DNA of 64,000 bases from Paracoccus sp. S3-43 (GCF_029027965.1 NZ_CP119082.1:62001-126000); one strand, 5' to 3'; positions 1-10,121 are shown, counted from the stretch's first letter. Notes: generated by a model not told the origin, from the letters alone. Made by a program: numbers and translations.

Positions 1-1869
1 CCGGATCGGGTCGAATACATGGGCCAGGCCATCGCCCTGGTCGTGGCCGACACGTTCGAGGGGGCGCGTCATGCCGCCCAGAACATCGCCATCCGCTATG
101 CCCCCGAAACGGTGCCGGTCATCCCGGAATCGGTGACGCCCGAACTGCCGCCGAAAAAGCAGTCGGCCACGGGCGATCTGGACCAGGCGATGCGCGACGC
201 CGCCGTGACCGTCGATCAGGTCTGGCACACGCCGTCGCAGATGGCCGCCGCGATGGAACCCCATGCCGCGATCGCCGAATGGGACGGCGGCACCGTCACG
301 ATCCGGGCCGGATTGCAGATGCTGTCGTCGAACCGCAAGCAGATGGCCGACGCCCTGGGCATCCGCGAAAGCAAGGTGCGGCTGCTGGCGCCCTATGTCG
401 GCGGCGGTTTCGGATCCAAGCTGGGCATCAATGCCGAAGCCGTGGCGGCGGCCATCGCCGCGCGCGAGCTGGACCGGCCGGTGATGGTGGCGATGTCCCG
501 CCAGCAGGTCTTCGACCTGGCGCATCGCCGGTCGGAAACCCGCCAGCGGATCCGGCTGGCCTGCGATGCGGACGGGGTGCTGTCGGGCATCGGCCACGAC
601 GTTCTGGTATCCAACCTGCCGGGCAGCGAGTTTTCCGAACCCGTCACCCAGGCCACGCCCTTCACCTATCAGGCGGCGCATCGCCAGATCGTCCATGCCA
701 TTGCCCGGATCCATCGCGGCTGCGCCGGATCGGTCCGCGCGCCGGGCGAGGCGGTCGGCGTCACCATCTTCGAATGCGCCATGGACGAACTGGCCGAGGC
801 CGCCGGGATCGACCCGGTCGACCTTCGCCTGCGCAACATCCCCGATGCCGAGCCGGTGACGGACCGCCCCTTTTCCAGCCACAAGCTGGCCGAGGCGCTG
901 CGCGACGGCGCTCAACGCTTCGGCTGGTCGGCGCGCCAACCCACCGGGCGGCGCGTCGAGGGGGAATGGTTCATCGGCATGGGCATGGCGGCGGCGGTGC
1001 GCGTCAACATGCTGGTGGAATCCCGTGCGCGCGTCACCCTGCACCAGGACGGCCAGGCCATTGTCGAGACCGACATGACCGATATCGGCACCGGCACCTA
1101 TACGATCCTGGGCCAGCTTGCCGCCGAAATGCTGGGTCTGCCCGCCCATCGGGTCGAGGTCCGGCTGGGCGACACGGATTTCCGGCCCGCAGCGGGATCG
1201 GGGGGGTCCTTCGGCGCGGCCTCCAGCGGCAATTCGGTCTATCTCGCCTGCGAAGAGATCCGCAGCCAGATCGCCAGGACGATGCGTTGCGGCGAATCCG
1301 ACCTGACGCTGCACGACGGCATGGCCCGCGCCGGGAATGTGTCGCGCCCGCTGTCGGAGCTGATCGACGGCCAGATCACCGCCGAAGGGCATTTGCAGCC
1401 CGGCAAGACGGAAAAGACCCACCGTCAGGCGACTTGGGGCAGCCACTGGGCCGAGGTTGCCGTGAACCGCTGGACCGGAGAGGTCCGCGTCCGCCGGATG
1501 ATGGGCGTCTTCGCCTGCGGACGGGTGCTGAACGAAAAGACCGCGAGGTCGCAATGCCTGGGCGGCATGAGCTTCGGCATCGGCATCGCCCTGACCGAGA
1601 CAATGGAACACGACCCTCGCGACGGCCATGCCGTCAGCCGAGACCTGGCGGAATACCATATTCCCTGCCACGCCGATGTCCCAGAACTTGAGGTGCATTT
1701 CCTGCACGAACGCGATGCCTATGTCGGCCCGCTGCAAGCCAAGGGCCTGGGCGAACTGGGCATCTGCGGCGCGGGCGCGGCTGTTCTGAACGCCATCCAC
1801 AACGCCTGCGGGGTCCGCGTCCGGCAGCTTCCGGCAACGCCGGACAAGATCATCGCCGGATTGGAGTGA
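1..1869 (+). CDS. Molybdenum hydroxylase large subunit (xanthine dehydrogenase/aldehyde oxidoreductase family), 5' truncated
   Basis: The frame is open from base 1, so the gene begins outside the window and 622 residues are visible. It is the molybdopterin-cytosine-dinucleotide-binding subunit of an aldehyde/xanthine oxidoreductase, closest in style to PaoC (YagR). Seen: a GGGFGSK motif near visible residue 136, a GSGGSFGAASSG stretch near residue 400, and the C-terminal GLGELGICGAG, whose Glu (codon 585 here) matches the family's catalytic glutamate. The ending LPATPDKI is typical of the family. The FAD and 2Fe-2S subunits would lie upstream. Its stop overlaps the next gene by one base (TGATG), and the two genes after it are Mo-cofactor maturation factors, which supports a PaoABC-type periplasmic or cytoplasmic enzyme. 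The substrate is unknown. Confidence 0.93.
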   Translation, partial: PDRVEYMGQAIALVVADTFEGARHAAQNIAIRYAPETVPVIPESVTPELPPKKQSATGDLDQAMRDAAVTVDQVWHTPSQMAAAMEPHAAIAEWDGGTVTIRAGLQMLSSNRKQMADALGIRESKVRLLAPYVGGGFGSKLGINAEAVAAAIAARELDRPVMVAMSRQQVFDLAHRRSETRQRIRLACDADGVLSGIGHDVLVSNLPGSEFSEPVTQATPFTYQAAHRQIVHAIARIHRGCAGSVRAPGEAVGVTIFECAMDELAEAAGIDPVDLRLRNIPDAEPVTDRPFSSHKLAEALRDGAQRFGWSARQPTGRRVEGEWFIGMGMAAAVRVNMLVESRARVTLHQDGQAIVETDMTDIGTGTYTILGQLAAEMLGLPAHRVEVRLGDTDFRPAAGSGGSFGAASSGNSVYLACEEIRSQIARTMRCGESDLTLHDGMARAGNVSRPLSELIDGQITAEGHLQPGKTEKTHRQATWGSHWAEVAVNRWTGEVRVRRMMGVFACGRVLNEKTARSQCLGGMSFGIGIALTETMEHDPRDGHAVSRDLAEYHIPCHADVPELEVHFLHERDAYVGPLQAKGLGELGICGAGAAVLNAIHNACGVRVRQLPATPDKIIAGLE

Positions 1870-2792
1870 TGCAGGCAGGGGCCTTTCCTGCCCTGCCGGG
1901 GGCCGCGCCGGACGATCCGCTGGCGGCGGCCTTGGCCTGCGATCATCCGATCCTGGCGATCATCACCGGCATCACCGGCCCATCCTATCGCCCTTTGGGC
2001 GAGATGATGGCCTTTTGTGGGGATCGACAGGTCGGAACGCTCAGTTCCGGCTGCATCGAAACGGATCTGGCGCGCCATGCCCGGACGGCCCTGTCCGACG
2101 GGCCGGTTCGCTTGCGCTATGGCGAAGGCTCGCCCTGGTTCGACCTGCGCCTGCCCTGCGGCGGCGGGCTGGAGGTGACCCTGATCCCCCGCCCCTGCCC
2201 GGCCCTGCTGGCCGAGATCGCGGCGGCACGCGCGGCGCGCCAGCATGTCGCGCTTTGCATCAGCCCGGATCTGCGCCTGCACCGCTGCAAGCCGGGACCG
2301 ACCGGCGCGACGCCGGACGGGCTTCGCATCGCGCTGCCGCCCCCGCCCCGCTTCCTGATCTTCGGTCAGGGCCCCGAGGCCGCCATCTTCGCCGATCTGG
2401 TGCGGGCGGCCGGTTATCCCCATCTGGTGCTGGCACCCGACCGGGAAACCCTGTCGCGGGCCGAGGCGCGGGCTTCGCCCACCCGCCTGCTGCCCTGGCC
2501 CGCCCTGCCCGCCGATCTGGACATCGACGACCGCAGCGCGGTGGTCCTGTTCTTCCACGATCACGACTGGGAACCGCCGATCCTGGCCCGCGCCCTGGAA
2601 TCGCCTGCCTTCTATATCGGCGCCCAGGGATCGCGGCGCGCCCGCGATATGCGGATGGAAAGGCTGCGCCAGTTGGGCGTCACGAAGGGCTTGGACCGCC
2701 TGCACGGCCCGATCGGCCTGATCGAATCGGCCCGCGACCCGCGCGTCCTGGCGGTCTCGGTCCTGGCCGAGGTTCTGGAGCGGGCATCGTGA
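1869..2792 (+). CDS. XdhC/PaoD-type molybdenum cofactor insertion chaperone
   Basis: A 307-residue protein of the XdhC/CoxI family, which binds mature molybdenum cofactor and inserts it into the partner hydroxylase. Seen: the N-terminal XdhC_CoxI segment with SSGCIETDL near residue 58 and CGGGLEV near residue 98, and a C-terminal Rossmann-like XdhC_C segment (FLIFGQGPEA near residue 158, then YIGAQGSRRARD near residue 250). The ATG at 1869 overlaps the upstream stop; an in-frame GTG at 1866 is the alternative start. The following gene starts inside this stop (GTGA), so translation is probably coupled along the operon. Family assignment is firm. PaoD rather than XdhC is inferred from the neighbouring large subunit. 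Confidence 0.92.
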   Translation: MQAGAFPALPGAAPDDPLAAALACDHPILAIITGITGPSYRPLGEMMAFCGDRQVGTLSSGCIETDLARHARTALSDGPVRLRYGEGSPWFDLRLPCGGGLEVTLIPRPCPALLAEIAAARAARQHVALCISPDLRLHRCKPGPTGATPDGLRIALPPPPRFLIFGQGPEAAIFADLVRAAGYPHLVLAPDRETLSRAEARASPTRLLPWPALPADLDIDDRSAVVLFFHDHDWEPPILARALESPAFYIGAQGSRRARDMRMERLRQLGVTKGLDRLHGPIGLIESARDPRVLAVSVLAEVLERAS

Positions 2793-3307
2793 CCACGGTC
2801 GTCCTGCTGGCGGCTGGCGCATCGCGGCGGTTCGGGACCGCCTGCAAGCTGCAAGCCCCTTATCGAGGCAAACCTCTGGTCCGTCATGTCGCCGAGGCGA
2901 TCCTGGCAAGCGGATTGCCTGCCGTGGCCGTGACCGCCGACCCCGCGGTGGAAGACCTGCTGCCCGAGTTCCGCATCATCCGCAGCATCGGACCACAATC
3001 GCAGTCCCTGCGCGCCGGACTGGCGGCGGTGGACGATGACCGCGCCCTGGTCGTGCTGGGCGATATGCCGCATGTCGATGCAGCGCTGCTGCTGCGCATC
3101 GCCTTGGCGCCTGCCCCGGCGGCGGCAAGCGATGGCAACCGCATCACGCCGCCCGCCAGCCTGCCGCGATCCATGTTCGCGGATATCGCACAGCTATCCG
3201 GCGATCAGGGCGCAGGGGCGGTGCTGCGAAGGCGACCGGATTTATACCTTGTCCATGTCGATGCGGGAAGGCTTCGGGATATAGATATATCCGAAGATAT
3301 TCTTTAG
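2789..3307 (+). CDS. mocA: MocA-type molybdenum cofactor nucleotidyltransferase
   Basis: A 172-residue NTP-transferase-domain protein. Enzymes of this family add CMP or GMP to molybdopterin; next to an xdhC-like gene and a hydroxylase, cytidylyl transfer (MocA) is the likely role. Seen: N-terminal VVLLAAGASRRFG, the nucleotide-binding signature of the fold, then KLQAPYRGKPL, and the metal-binding LGDMPHVDA near residue 90. The GTG start at 2789 overlaps the upstream stop (GTGA). It is somewhat shorter than typical MocA (about 190-200 residues). The last codons are unusually AT-rich and contain a hairpin. Confidence 0.85.
   Translation: MTTVVLLAAGASRRFGTACKLQAPYRGKPLVRHVAEAILASGLPAVAVTADPAVEDLLPEFRIIRSIGPQSQSLRAGLAAVDDDRALVVLGDMPHVDAALLLRIALAPAPAAASDGNRITPPASLPRSMFADIAQLSGDQGAGAVLRRRPDLYLVHVDAGRLRDIDISEDIL
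3272..3296 (+). terminator. Hairpin at the end of mocA
   Basis: CTTCGG and ATAT on the left pair with ATATCCGAAG on the right around an AGAT loop, with one bulged G. The stem lies in the last codons of mocA and is followed by a T-rich run to 3315. It sits between the convergent genes mocA and parB, which are only 18 bases apart, so it is a plausible terminator. Confidence 0.45.
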
Positions 3308-3325
3308 ATTTCAATAAGTTAGAGC

Positions 3326-4216
3326 CTATCGGCCGAGAATCTGGCAAAGGCGCTCAAGGTCTTCGAGGTGTCGATAGCCGATGGTGACGACCCCCGCCCC
3401 ATTCGACGCGTGGTCGATCGTCACGGGCATCTTCAACTGGGCAGACAGGTCGGCTTCCAGGGCGCGCGTATCGGCGTCCTTGTCCGTTTTCCGCGCTGAT
3501 CGGACCTTCTCACCATCCGTAGTGGCTTTCGTCTTGAGACGCACAAGATCTTCGGTCTCCCGGACAGACAAACCATTGTCGATCACCCGACGAGCCAAGG
3601 CCAGGGGATTATCCGCCGTGATCAGGGCGCGCGCATGGCCCGCCGTCAGCTTTCCATCCTTGACATAATCCTGGATCTGGTCGGGCAGGGTCAGCAGGCG
3701 CAACAGGTTGGCGATATGGCTGCGGCTTTTGTTCAACGCCTCGGCCAGTTTTTCCTGGGTATGACCGAATTTGTCCATCAGCTGCCGAAATGACGCGGCT
3801 TCTTCGATGGCATTCAGATCCGCGCGCTGAATGTTCTCGATGATCGCGACTTCCAAAACCTCGGTATCCGTCAGGTCGCGGATGATGACGGGCAGTTCGT
3901 GCAATTGCGCCATCTGCGCGGCGCGCCAGCGGCGTTCGCCGGCGACGATCTGGTAAAGCCCATCGTCCTGGGGATGGCTGCGCACGATCAGCGGCTGCAA
4001 CACCCCCCTTTGCCGCAGCGAATCCGCCAGTTCCTGCAAGGCGGTTTGATCAAAATGCCGCCGGGGCTGGTCGGGATTCGCAGTGATCTGTTCGATGGGG
4101 ACCATGGTGCGGTCCTTGATCGGCTTCGCATCTGCCGGTCCATCCAGATCCAGATCGGCCATCAGCGCCGACAGGCCGCGCCCCAGACCGCGCTTGGCAA
4201 GTTTACTGTCGGACAT
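3326..4216 (-). CDS. parB: Chromosome partitioning protein ParB
   Basis: A 296-residue ParB/Spo0J protein: a CTP-dependent DNA clamp that loads at parS and spreads, organising the origin for segregation. Seen: the N-terminal RGLGRGLSALM peptide that stimulates the ParA ATPase, the CTP-binding boxes GERRWRAA (near residue 95) and ENIQRADLN (near 127), the helix-turn-helix EKLAEALNKSRSHIANLL (near 155-175), and a C-terminal dimerisation segment. Its ATG overlaps the parA stop by one base (TGATG). Two perfect parS sites lie 1.3 and 3.2 kb upstream in the same operon. Confidence 0.98.
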   Translation of the reverse strand: MSDSKLAKRGLGRGLSALMADLDLDGPADAKPIKDRTMVPIEQITANPDQPRRHFDQTALQELADSLRQRGVLQPLIVRSHPQDDGLYQIVAGERRWRAAQMAQLHELPVIIRDLTDTEVLEVAIIENIQRADLNAIEEAASFRQLMDKFGHTQEKLAEALNKSRSHIANLLRLLTLPDQIQDYVKDGKLTAGHARALITADNPLALARRVIDNGLSVRETEDLVRLKTKATTDGEKVRSARKTDKDADTRALEADLSAQLKMPVTIDHASNGAGVVTIGYRHLEDLERLCQILGR

Positions 4217-4998
4217 CAGGCTTCCTCCTTGACCAGTTTCAGGCGCGCGGCGAATTCGGCCGCGAATTGGCGATAGGCCGCGCTGCCCTTGGACGCGGGA
4301 TCGTAGAGCAGGACCGGCTGCGCAAAGGACGGCGCCTCAGAGACGCGCACGTTGCGGGGAATGACGGTCGCAAAGACCAGATCGCCCAAGGTGGCGCGGG
4401 CATCCGCCTCGACCTGCTGGGACAGGTTGTTGCGGTAATCCGACATGGTCAGCAGAACGCCGTTTACCCGCAGGTTCGGATTGCCGCTTTGCCGGACATG
4501 CTTGACCGTCGACAGCAGTTGCGACAGCCCTTCAAGCGCATAGAATTCCGCTTGCAGCGGCACCAGAACGGCGTCGGCCGCCACCATCGCATTCACGGTC
4601 AGCAGTCCCAAGGCCGGCGGGCAATCGATCAGAACGATACTGTCCGCCTCGGCCTGATCCAGTTTGCGCCGCAAAAGGCGGGTGCGATCCTTGACCTGCG
4701 ACAGGTCCACATCGGCCGACGACAGATCCGAGGTGGCCGGGACGATGGAGAGGTTCGCAATATCGGTTTCCATGCTGCAATCGGCCAAGGAATCCTGAAC
4801 CGCCAGAAGGTCATAGACGGTCTTTAGCCGCTGCTCGACATTGATCCCCAGGCCGGTCGAGGCATTTCCCTGCGGATCGAGATCGACCAGGACAACCCGG
4901 TGCCCCTGCATGGCCAGGGCCGCGCCCAGATTGATCGCCGTGGTGGTCTTGCCCACCCCGCCCTTCTGGTTGGCAATGGCGACGACGCTATGCGCCAT
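4216..4998 (-). CDS. parA: Chromosome partitioning ATPase ParA
   Basis: A 260-residue ParA/Soj protein, a deviant Walker ATPase that binds DNA non-specifically and moves ParB-parS complexes. Seen: NQKGGVGKTTTAINLGAA at residues 10-27, which is the deviant Walker A with its signature lysine, then VLVDLDPQGNAS (Walker A' region) and VLIDCPPALG (Walker B). The length is typical for chromosomal ParA. The start lies within the last 11 bases of rsmG, so rsmG-parA-parB are translationally overlapping. Confidence 0.98.
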   Translation of the reverse strand: MAHSVVAIANQKGGVGKTTTAINLGAALAMQGHRVVLVDLDPQGNASTGLGINVEQRLKTVYDLLAVQDSLADCSMETDIANLSIVPATSDLSSADVDLSQVKDRTRLLRRKLDQAEADSIVLIDCPPALGLLTVNAMVAADAVLVPLQAEFYALEGLSQLLSTVKHVRQSGNPNLRVNGVLLTMSDYRNNLSQQVEADARATLGDLVFATVIPRNVRVSEAPSFAQPVLLYDPASKGSAAYRQFAAEFAARLKLVKEEA

Positions 4999-5581
4999 AT
5001 TTGACCCCGCTTACTTCCAATATCGCCGCACCCTCCTGCGTGCGACTGGGATGGGAGACGTAATCGAATCTCCAGTGTTGGCTGGCCTGTTCGATTTCTG
5101 CCTGCCACTGCCGGCCCTTCATGAGAAAGGCTGTCCCAGACGGCGCAAGGTGCAGATCCAGATATGCCATAAGCTGCGGAAGCGGGGCAAGGGCGCGGGC
5201 GCTGACATAGGCGGCATTCAGCGGAGAAATGGCTTCGATTCTTTGTGCCAGCACCGTGACATGAGGCAAATCGGCCTGCCGGGCGACGGTTCGCAGAAAA
5301 GCTGCCTTGCGCTGATCGCTTTCCACCAAGGTAAACGCGACCTTGGAGTCGGCTTTTGCAATTGCCATAACGAGGCCGGGCAGCCCGCCGCCGCTTCCCA
5401 GGTCGATCCACGCCCCTTCCGAGGCGTCGGAAAGTTCAGCAAGCTGCAGGGAATCGGCTATGTGCCGGGTCTGAAAATTCACCAGGGTGGACGGCGCAAC
5501 AAGGTTTATGCGCGGGTTCCACTGCTTTAGCAGAGCGCGATAGATCTCCAGCCGCTCCGTTGTTTCACGTGAAACACTCAT
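4988..5581 (-). CDS. rsmG: 16S rRNA (guanine-N7) methyltransferase RsmG
   Basis: A 197-residue RsmG (GidB), which methylates N7 of G527 in 16S rRNA with S-adenosylmethionine. Seen: the SAM-binding loop [15 protein letters not shown] at about residues 69-83 and the [11 protein letters not shown] segment near residue 21. The ATG at 5581 overlaps the mnmG stop by four bases (ATGA). Codons 2-7 are written by a perfect parS palindrome, which fixes the N-terminal residues SVSRET. Confidence 0.97.
   Translation of the reverse strand: MSVSRETTERLEIYRALLKQWNPRINLVAPSTLVNFQTRHIADSLQLAELSDASEGAWIDLGSGGGLPGLVMAIAKADSKVAFTLVESDQRKAAFLRTVARQADLPHVTVLAQRIEAISPLNAAYVSARALAPLPQLMAYLDLHLAPSGTAFLMKGRQWQAEIEQASQHWRFDYVSHPSRTQEGAAILEVSGVKYGA
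5561..5576. promoter_or_regulatory. parS centromere site 1
   Basis: The 16-base palindrome TGTTTCACGTGAAACA is the universal bacterial parS consensus recognised by ParB. This copy is perfect and lies inside the first codons of rsmG. Confidence 0.95.
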
Positions 5582-7446
5582 GCGCGACGCTTGCCTGCCA
5601 TGCGCGTCACGGTCAGCAAGAGGGTCAGCGCGGCAGGTGTCATTCCCTCGATCCTGGCGGCAGCCGCCAAGGTTGTCGGCTTGGCCGACGTCAGCTTGGC
5701 AGTCAATTCTCCTGAAAGACCAGATAATTGACGATAATCAAAATCCTGAGGCAGAGAAATCGCTTCATCATTCCGCAGCATTTCAGCATCGCGGGCTTGG
5801 CGCTCGGTGTATTGATGATAGAGAGCGTCATTTCTGATCTGCTGTAATGTTTCCGGCCCAATGCTGCTCAAGGCAGGATAAAGATCCGTCAAATGGGCGA
5901 GCGGAAGATCGGTTTGACCGAGAAGGCCAAAGACCGTCCGCGGCTGACCGTCCTGCCGGACCGCAATACCCGCCCTGCTCAGGGCACTGGGACTGTAGCT
6001 GGCAGCTTCGAGATTCTGCCGTGCGGCCTCATAGCGCGTTTGCCGGGCTTCAAAGGCAGCACGTCTTTCCGCGCCGACGCAGCCCAATTTCAAACCCATG
6101 GAAGTCAATCGTTGATCAGCATTGTCCGCCCGCAAGGTCAGGCGAAACTCTGCCCGCGAGGTAAACATCCGATATGGCTCGGTCACGCCACGTGTCGTGA
6201 GATCGTCGATCATTACCCCGATATAGCTGTCAGCCCGGCTGAAAACGACCTCGTCCCGGTCAAGTGCCGTCATCGCTGCATTCAATCCCGCGACGACGCC
6301 TTGCGCGGCCGCTTCCTCGTATCCCGTGGTGCCGTTGATCTGGCCTGCAAGATAAAGTCCGCGGACGTCCCTCAGGCCCAGCGTCTGCGTCAGCGCACGT
6401 GGATCGACGTAATCATATTCGACAGCATATCCGGGTTGAAGGATATCGGCATTCTCTAACCCTTTGATCGATCTAACATATTCCAGTTGGACATCGTCAG
6501 GCAGCGAGGTAGAAATTCCGTTGGGATAAACAGTGTGATCATTCACGCCTTCGGGTTCAAGAAAAATCTGATGGGATTCCTTGTCGGCGAAACGCACTAC
6601 CTTATCCTCGATCGACGGGCAATAGCGCGGTCCCCGACCCGAGATATGCCCCCCATACATCGCCGAACGGGACAGGTTTCGGCGAATGATATCGTGAGTG
6701 GCGGAGTTGGTGTGCGTAATACCGCAGCTGATTTGAGGTGCTTCGATATCGTGACTCAGGTACGAAAACAGTGTCGGCTCGTCATCGCCAGGCTGGGTTT
6801 CCAGAATCTCCCAGTTGATCGTCCGGCCATCCAATCGCGGCGGCGTCCCCGTCTTCAATCGCCCTAAGGGGAGGTCATAACGCATCAACGAGTCTGCAAG
6901 ACGGTTGGACGCCTGATCCCCCCAACGCCCTGCTGGCCGACTGACGTCGCCGATATGAATGATGCCGTTCAGAAAAGTTCCGGTCGTCAATACGACGGCC
7001 GCCGAAGAAAGAACCGTCCCGTCAGCCAGTTCGACTCCCGATACCTCTCGATCAGTTCCGATCAGCGAGGCGACCTCCGAAAAGATAAGCGTCAGATCGG
7101 CCTGCCTGGAGACAGCCTTGAAAGCCGCGTTTCGGTACAATGCACGATCCATCTGTGCCCGAGGCCCTTGAACAGCCGGACCTTTCTTGCGGTTCAAAAG
7201 CCGGAACTGGATACCCGCCTGATCGGCAATTCGACCCATCAACCCGTCAAGGGCGTCGACTTCCCGGACAAGATGGCCCTTGCCCAGCCCGCCAATCGCG
7301 GGATTGCAGGACAGGGTTCCGATGTCTTCCCGCCTCATCGTCACAAGCGCCGTTCGCGCACCCACGCGCGCCGAAGCCGAGGCGGCTTCGATTCCCGCAT
7401 GGCCGGCACCGATCACAATGACGTCGTATTGTTTCACGTGAAACAC
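5578..7446 (-). CDS. mnmG: tRNA uridine-5-carboxymethylaminomethyl modification enzyme MnmG
   Basis: A 622-residue MnmG (GidA). With MnmE it installs the cmnm5 group on wobble uridine-34 of several tRNAs, using FAD and methylene-tetrahydrofolate. Seen: the FAD dinucleotide-binding motif [12 protein letters not shown] at residues 11-22, the conserved [21 protein letters not shown] (near residue 48), a [12 protein letters not shown] segment (near 87) and YCPSIEDKV. Translation starts at GTG 7446, immediately after the mnmE stop codon. The MFHVKQ N-terminus is created by a parS site that includes part of the start codon, so the start choice is well constrained. Confidence 0.97.
   Translation of the reverse strand: MFHVKQYDVIVIGAGHAGIEAASASARVGARTALVTMRREDIGTLSCNPAIGGLGKGHLVREVDALDGLMGRIADQAGIQFRLLNRKKGPAVQGPRAQMDRALYRNAAFKAVSRQADLTLIFSEVASLIGTDREVSGVELADGTVLSSAAVVLTTGTFLNGIIHIGDVSRPAGRWGDQASNRLADSLMRYDLPLGRLKTGTPPRLDGRTINWEILETQPGDDEPTLFSYLSHDIEAPQISCGITHTNSATHDIIRRNLSRSAMYGGHISGRGPRYCPSIEDKVVRFADKESHQIFLEPEGVNDHTVYPNGISTSLPDDVQLEYVRSIKGLENADILQPGYAVEYDYVDPRALTQTLGLRDVRGLYLAGQINGTTGYEEAAAQGVVAGLNAAMTALDRDEVVFSRADSYIGVMIDDLTTRGVTEPYRMFTSRAEFRLTLRADNADQRLTSMGLKLGCVGAERRAAFEARQTRYEAARQNLEAASYSPSALSRAGIAVRQDGQPRTVFGLLGQTDLPLAHLTDLYPALSSIGPETLQQIRNDALYHQYTERQARDAEMLRNDEAISLPQDFDYRQLSGLSGELTAKLTSAKPTTLAAAARIEGMTPAALTLLLTVTRMAGKRRA
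7430..7445. promoter_or_regulatory. parS centromere site 2
   Basis: A second perfect TGTTTCACGTGAAACA, overlapping the GTG start codon and codons 2-6 of mnmG. It lies 1.85 kb from parS site 1 and about 3.1 kb from the AT-rich end of the proposed oriC. Confidence 0.95.
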
Positions 7447-8712
7447 CTATTTTCCGATGCAGAACGAGGTGAAGATGACATCCAGATAGTCTTCTGCACC
7501 GATTCTGCCAAGCAAACGATCCAGTGAACTGGCCGCACGGCGGATCGCTTCGGCTAATAATTCTGCGGGAAGATTCTCCACTACGGTCACCGCCTCCCGC
7601 GCTTCGATCAAGGCGCCCAACTGTCGCTGATGGCTTACCAAGCCGGCACCCGCCGTCCTGTCAGACAAAGCGTCAAACAGATCATTCAGCAAGCGGTCGA
7701 TCCCCTCGCCCGTTACCGATGAGACGGACAAATCAGAGGAGATTCCCCCCAGATCCGCTTTACTGACCACCTTCAGATCGCCCGGCTGCCACAAAGACTC
7801 ATCCACCGCCCCTGTTGGCGAAAGATGGATCCGCAGATCCGCTGCCAAGGCACGCCCGCGCGCGCGGTCTATCCCCAAGCTCTCGATTCTGTCCCGTGCA
7901 TCACGCAGCCCGGCCGTATCCAGCAGGGTCACCGCCAATCCCCGCAAATCCAGCCGCAGTTCGATGATGTCGCGGGTGGTTCCCGCGATCTCGGACACCA
8001 AGGCTACCTCGCGGCGCGCTAGGCGGTTGATAAGGCTCGACTTGCCTGCATTCGGCGGACCGATGATCGCCACTTCGAAACCATTGCGGATCCGTTCCGC
8101 CGCGGCATATCCCTTGATCTGGCCGTCCAACTCCTCTCGGAACTTCGCCAGCAGATCAGAGACTTCCGCCGGGATCTCCTCGGGAACCTCCTCGTCGGCG
8201 AAATCGACGCTGCTTTCCACAAGCGCGCCTGCCCGGATCAGCAGGGATCGCCAGCCGTCGGCCTTGCGCGCCAGTTCGCCGCCGCTCATCCGCAAGGCCA
8301 TGCGGCGTTGCGATTCGGTTTCGGCGGCCAGAAGATCGCCCAAGCCTTCGACTTCGGACAGGTCCATCTTGCCGTTCAGGAACGCCCGGCGTGTGAATTC
8401 CCCCGCCTCGGCCAGACGCAGGCCCAGGACTGTCAGGATCTGGCCCATGCGGCGAAGGATAACCGGCGCGCCGTGCAAGTGAATCTCGGCCACTTCCTCG
8501 CCGGTGAAGCTGCGGCCTGCCTCGAACCACATCACCAAGGCCCGATCAAGGATGTCGTCGCCGTCCCGAATATCGCGCAGATAGGCGCGGCGGGCAAAGG
8601 GAAGGGCGCCCGCCAGTCGTTCGGCGGCCGACCGCGCGCCGTCACCGCTGATCCGAATAATGGAAACGCCACCCCGCCCAGGCGGGGTGGCTTCGGCAAA
8701 GATCAGATCCAT
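7447..8712 (-). CDS. mnmE: tRNA modification GTPase MnmE
   Basis: A 421-residue MnmE (TrmE), the GTPase partner of MnmG in wobble-uridine modification. Seen: the N-terminal formyl-THF-binding domain (IFAEATPPGRGGVSIIRISG), a helical middle domain, the inserted G domain with P-loop GPPNAGKSSLINRL near residue 218, the switch region GTTRD and DTAGLR, and the C-terminal FCIGK with the conserved cysteine. The length is normal for alphaproteobacteria. The TAG stop directly abuts the mnmG start. The gap to the rho stop is ten bases. Confidence 0.97.
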   Translation of the reverse strand: MDLIFAEATPPGRGGVSIIRISGDGARSAAERLAGALPFARRAYLRDIRDGDDILDRALVMWFEAGRSFTGEEVAEIHLHGAPVILRRMGQILTVLGLRLAEAGEFTRRAFLNGKMDLSEVEGLGDLLAAETESQRRMALRMSGGELARKADGWRSLLIRAGALVESSVDFADEEVPEEIPAEVSDLLAKFREELDGQIKGYAAAERIRNGFEVAIIGPPNAGKSSLINRLARREVALVSEIAGTTRDIIELRLDLRGLAVTLLDTAGLRDARDRIESLGIDRARGRALAADLRIHLSPTGAVDESLWQPGDLKVVSKADLGGISSDLSVSSVTGEGIDRLLNDLFDALSDRTAGAGLVSHQRQLGALIEAREAVTVVENLPAELLAEAIRRAASSLDRLLGRIGAEDYLDVIFTSFCIGK

Positions 8713-8722
8713 AGCGGCCCCG

Positions 8723-9994
8723 TCAGGCGTTCATCGAATCGAAGAATTCCGAATTGGACTTGGTCTGCTTCAGCTTGGAGATCAGGAACTCGATGGCGTC
8801 GGTGGTGCCCATCGGGTTCAGGATTCGGCGCAGTAGATAGGTTTTCTGCAAGTCCTTGGAATCGACCAGCAATTCTTCTTTCCGCGTTCCGGATTTCAGG
8901 ATGTCCATGGCCGGGAAGACACGCTTGTCGGCCACCTTGCGGTCCAGCACGATCTCGCTGTTGCCGGTGCCCTTGAATTCCTCGAAGATCACCTCGTCCA
9001 TCCGCGAGCCCGTGTCGATCAGCGCGGTCGCGATGATGGTCAGCGATCCGCCTTCCTCGATATTGCGCGCGGCACCGAAGAAGCGTTTGGGCCGCTGCAA
9101 GGCGTTCGCATCGACGCCGCCGGTCAGAACCTTGCCGGAACTGGGGACGACGGTGTTGAACGCCCTACCAAGCCTGGTGATCGAGTCCAAAAGGATCACA
9201 ACATCTCGTTTATGTTCGACCAGCCTCTTGGCTTTCTCGATGACCATCTCGGACACCGCGACGTGACGGCTGGCCGGTTCGTCGAAGGTCGAGGACACGA
9301 CCTCGCCCTTGACCGAGCGTTGCATGTCGGTGACTTCCTCGGGGCGTTCGTCGATCAGCAGCACGATCAGATAGCATTCGGGATGGTTGCGTTCGATCGA
9401 ATGGGCGATGTTCTGCAACAGCACCGTCTTGCCGGTGCGCGGCGGCGCCACGATCAGCGACCGCTGGCCCTTGCCGATCGGCGCCACCAGGTCGATGATC
9501 CGGGCGGAACGGTCCTTCAGGGTCGGATCCTCGATCTCCATCTTCAGTCGCTCGTTCGGGTAAAGCGGCGTCAGGTTGTCGAAGGCAACCTTGTGGCGGG
9601 CCTTATCGGGGTCTTCGAAATTGATGCGTTCGACCTTGGTCAGGGCGAAGTAACGCTCATTCTCGCCGGGCGCGCGGATCACGCCTTCGACCGTATCGCC
9701 GGTGCGCAGGCTGTGCTGGCGGATCATCTCGGGGCTGACATAGATGTCGTCGGGGCCGGGCAGATAGTTGGCGGCCGTGGACCGCAGGAAGCCGAAACCG
9801 TCCTGCACGACCTCCAGCACGCCGTCGCCGCCGATGTCGAAGCCTTCCTCGGCATGTTCCTTGAGGATCGAGAACATCATCTCGCCCTTGCGCATGGTCG
9901 AGGCGTTCTCGATCTCCCATTCCTCGGCCAGGGACAGCAGTTCGGCCGGGCTTTTGGCCTTGAGTTCGGACAGGTTCAGACGTTCTTCGGACAT
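8723..9994 (-). CDS. rho: Transcription termination factor Rho
   Basis: A 423-residue Rho hexameric RNA helicase that ends factor-dependent transcripts. Seen: the N-terminal helix bundle ([19 protein letters not shown]), the cold-shock-like RNA-binding domain with DGFGFLRS and YVSPEMIR, the P-loop [15 protein letters not shown] near residue 180, Walker [14 protein letters not shown] and the Q/R-loop region. The gene is full length and compact. It is the usual neighbour of mnmE near alphaproteobacterial origins. Confidence 0.98.
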   Translation of the reverse strand: MSEERLNLSELKAKSPAELLSLAEEWEIENASTMRKGEMMFSILKEHAEEGFDIGGDGVLEVVQDGFGFLRSTAANYLPGPDDIYVSPEMIRQHSLRTGDTVEGVIRAPGENERYFALTKVERINFEDPDKARHKVAFDNLTPLYPNERLKMEIEDPTLKDRSARIIDLVAPIGKGQRSLIVAPPRTGKTVLLQNIAHSIERNHPECYLIVLLIDERPEEVTDMQRSVKGEVVSSTFDEPASRHVAVSEMVIEKAKRLVEHKRDVVILLDSITRLGRAFNTVVPSSGKVLTGGVDANALQRPKRFFGAARNIEEGGSLTIIATALIDTGSRMDEVIFEEFKGTGNSEIVLDRKVADKRVFPAMDILKSGTRKEELLVDSKDLQKTYLLRRILNPMGTTDAIEFLISKLKQTKSNSEFFDSMNA

Positions 9995-10121
9995 GATGGC
10001 ACCGCAATCGCGCGCGGCATGGCCGCACGGCTGGTCAAGATACAGATCGGGAATCCCCGTGCCGGACGGCCGGGCTTGGTGGTCACATAGACAACGGCGG
10101 CGCCCGAGTCAATCGTGGCGG

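Noticed and set aside
1719..2909. Long minus-strand frame of 396 codons antisense to the Mo-hydroxylase and xdhC-like genes
   Set aside because: High-GC codon bias leaves the antisense frame open; the translation is Arg/Gln/Gly-rich without domains, while the plus-strand genes are clear.
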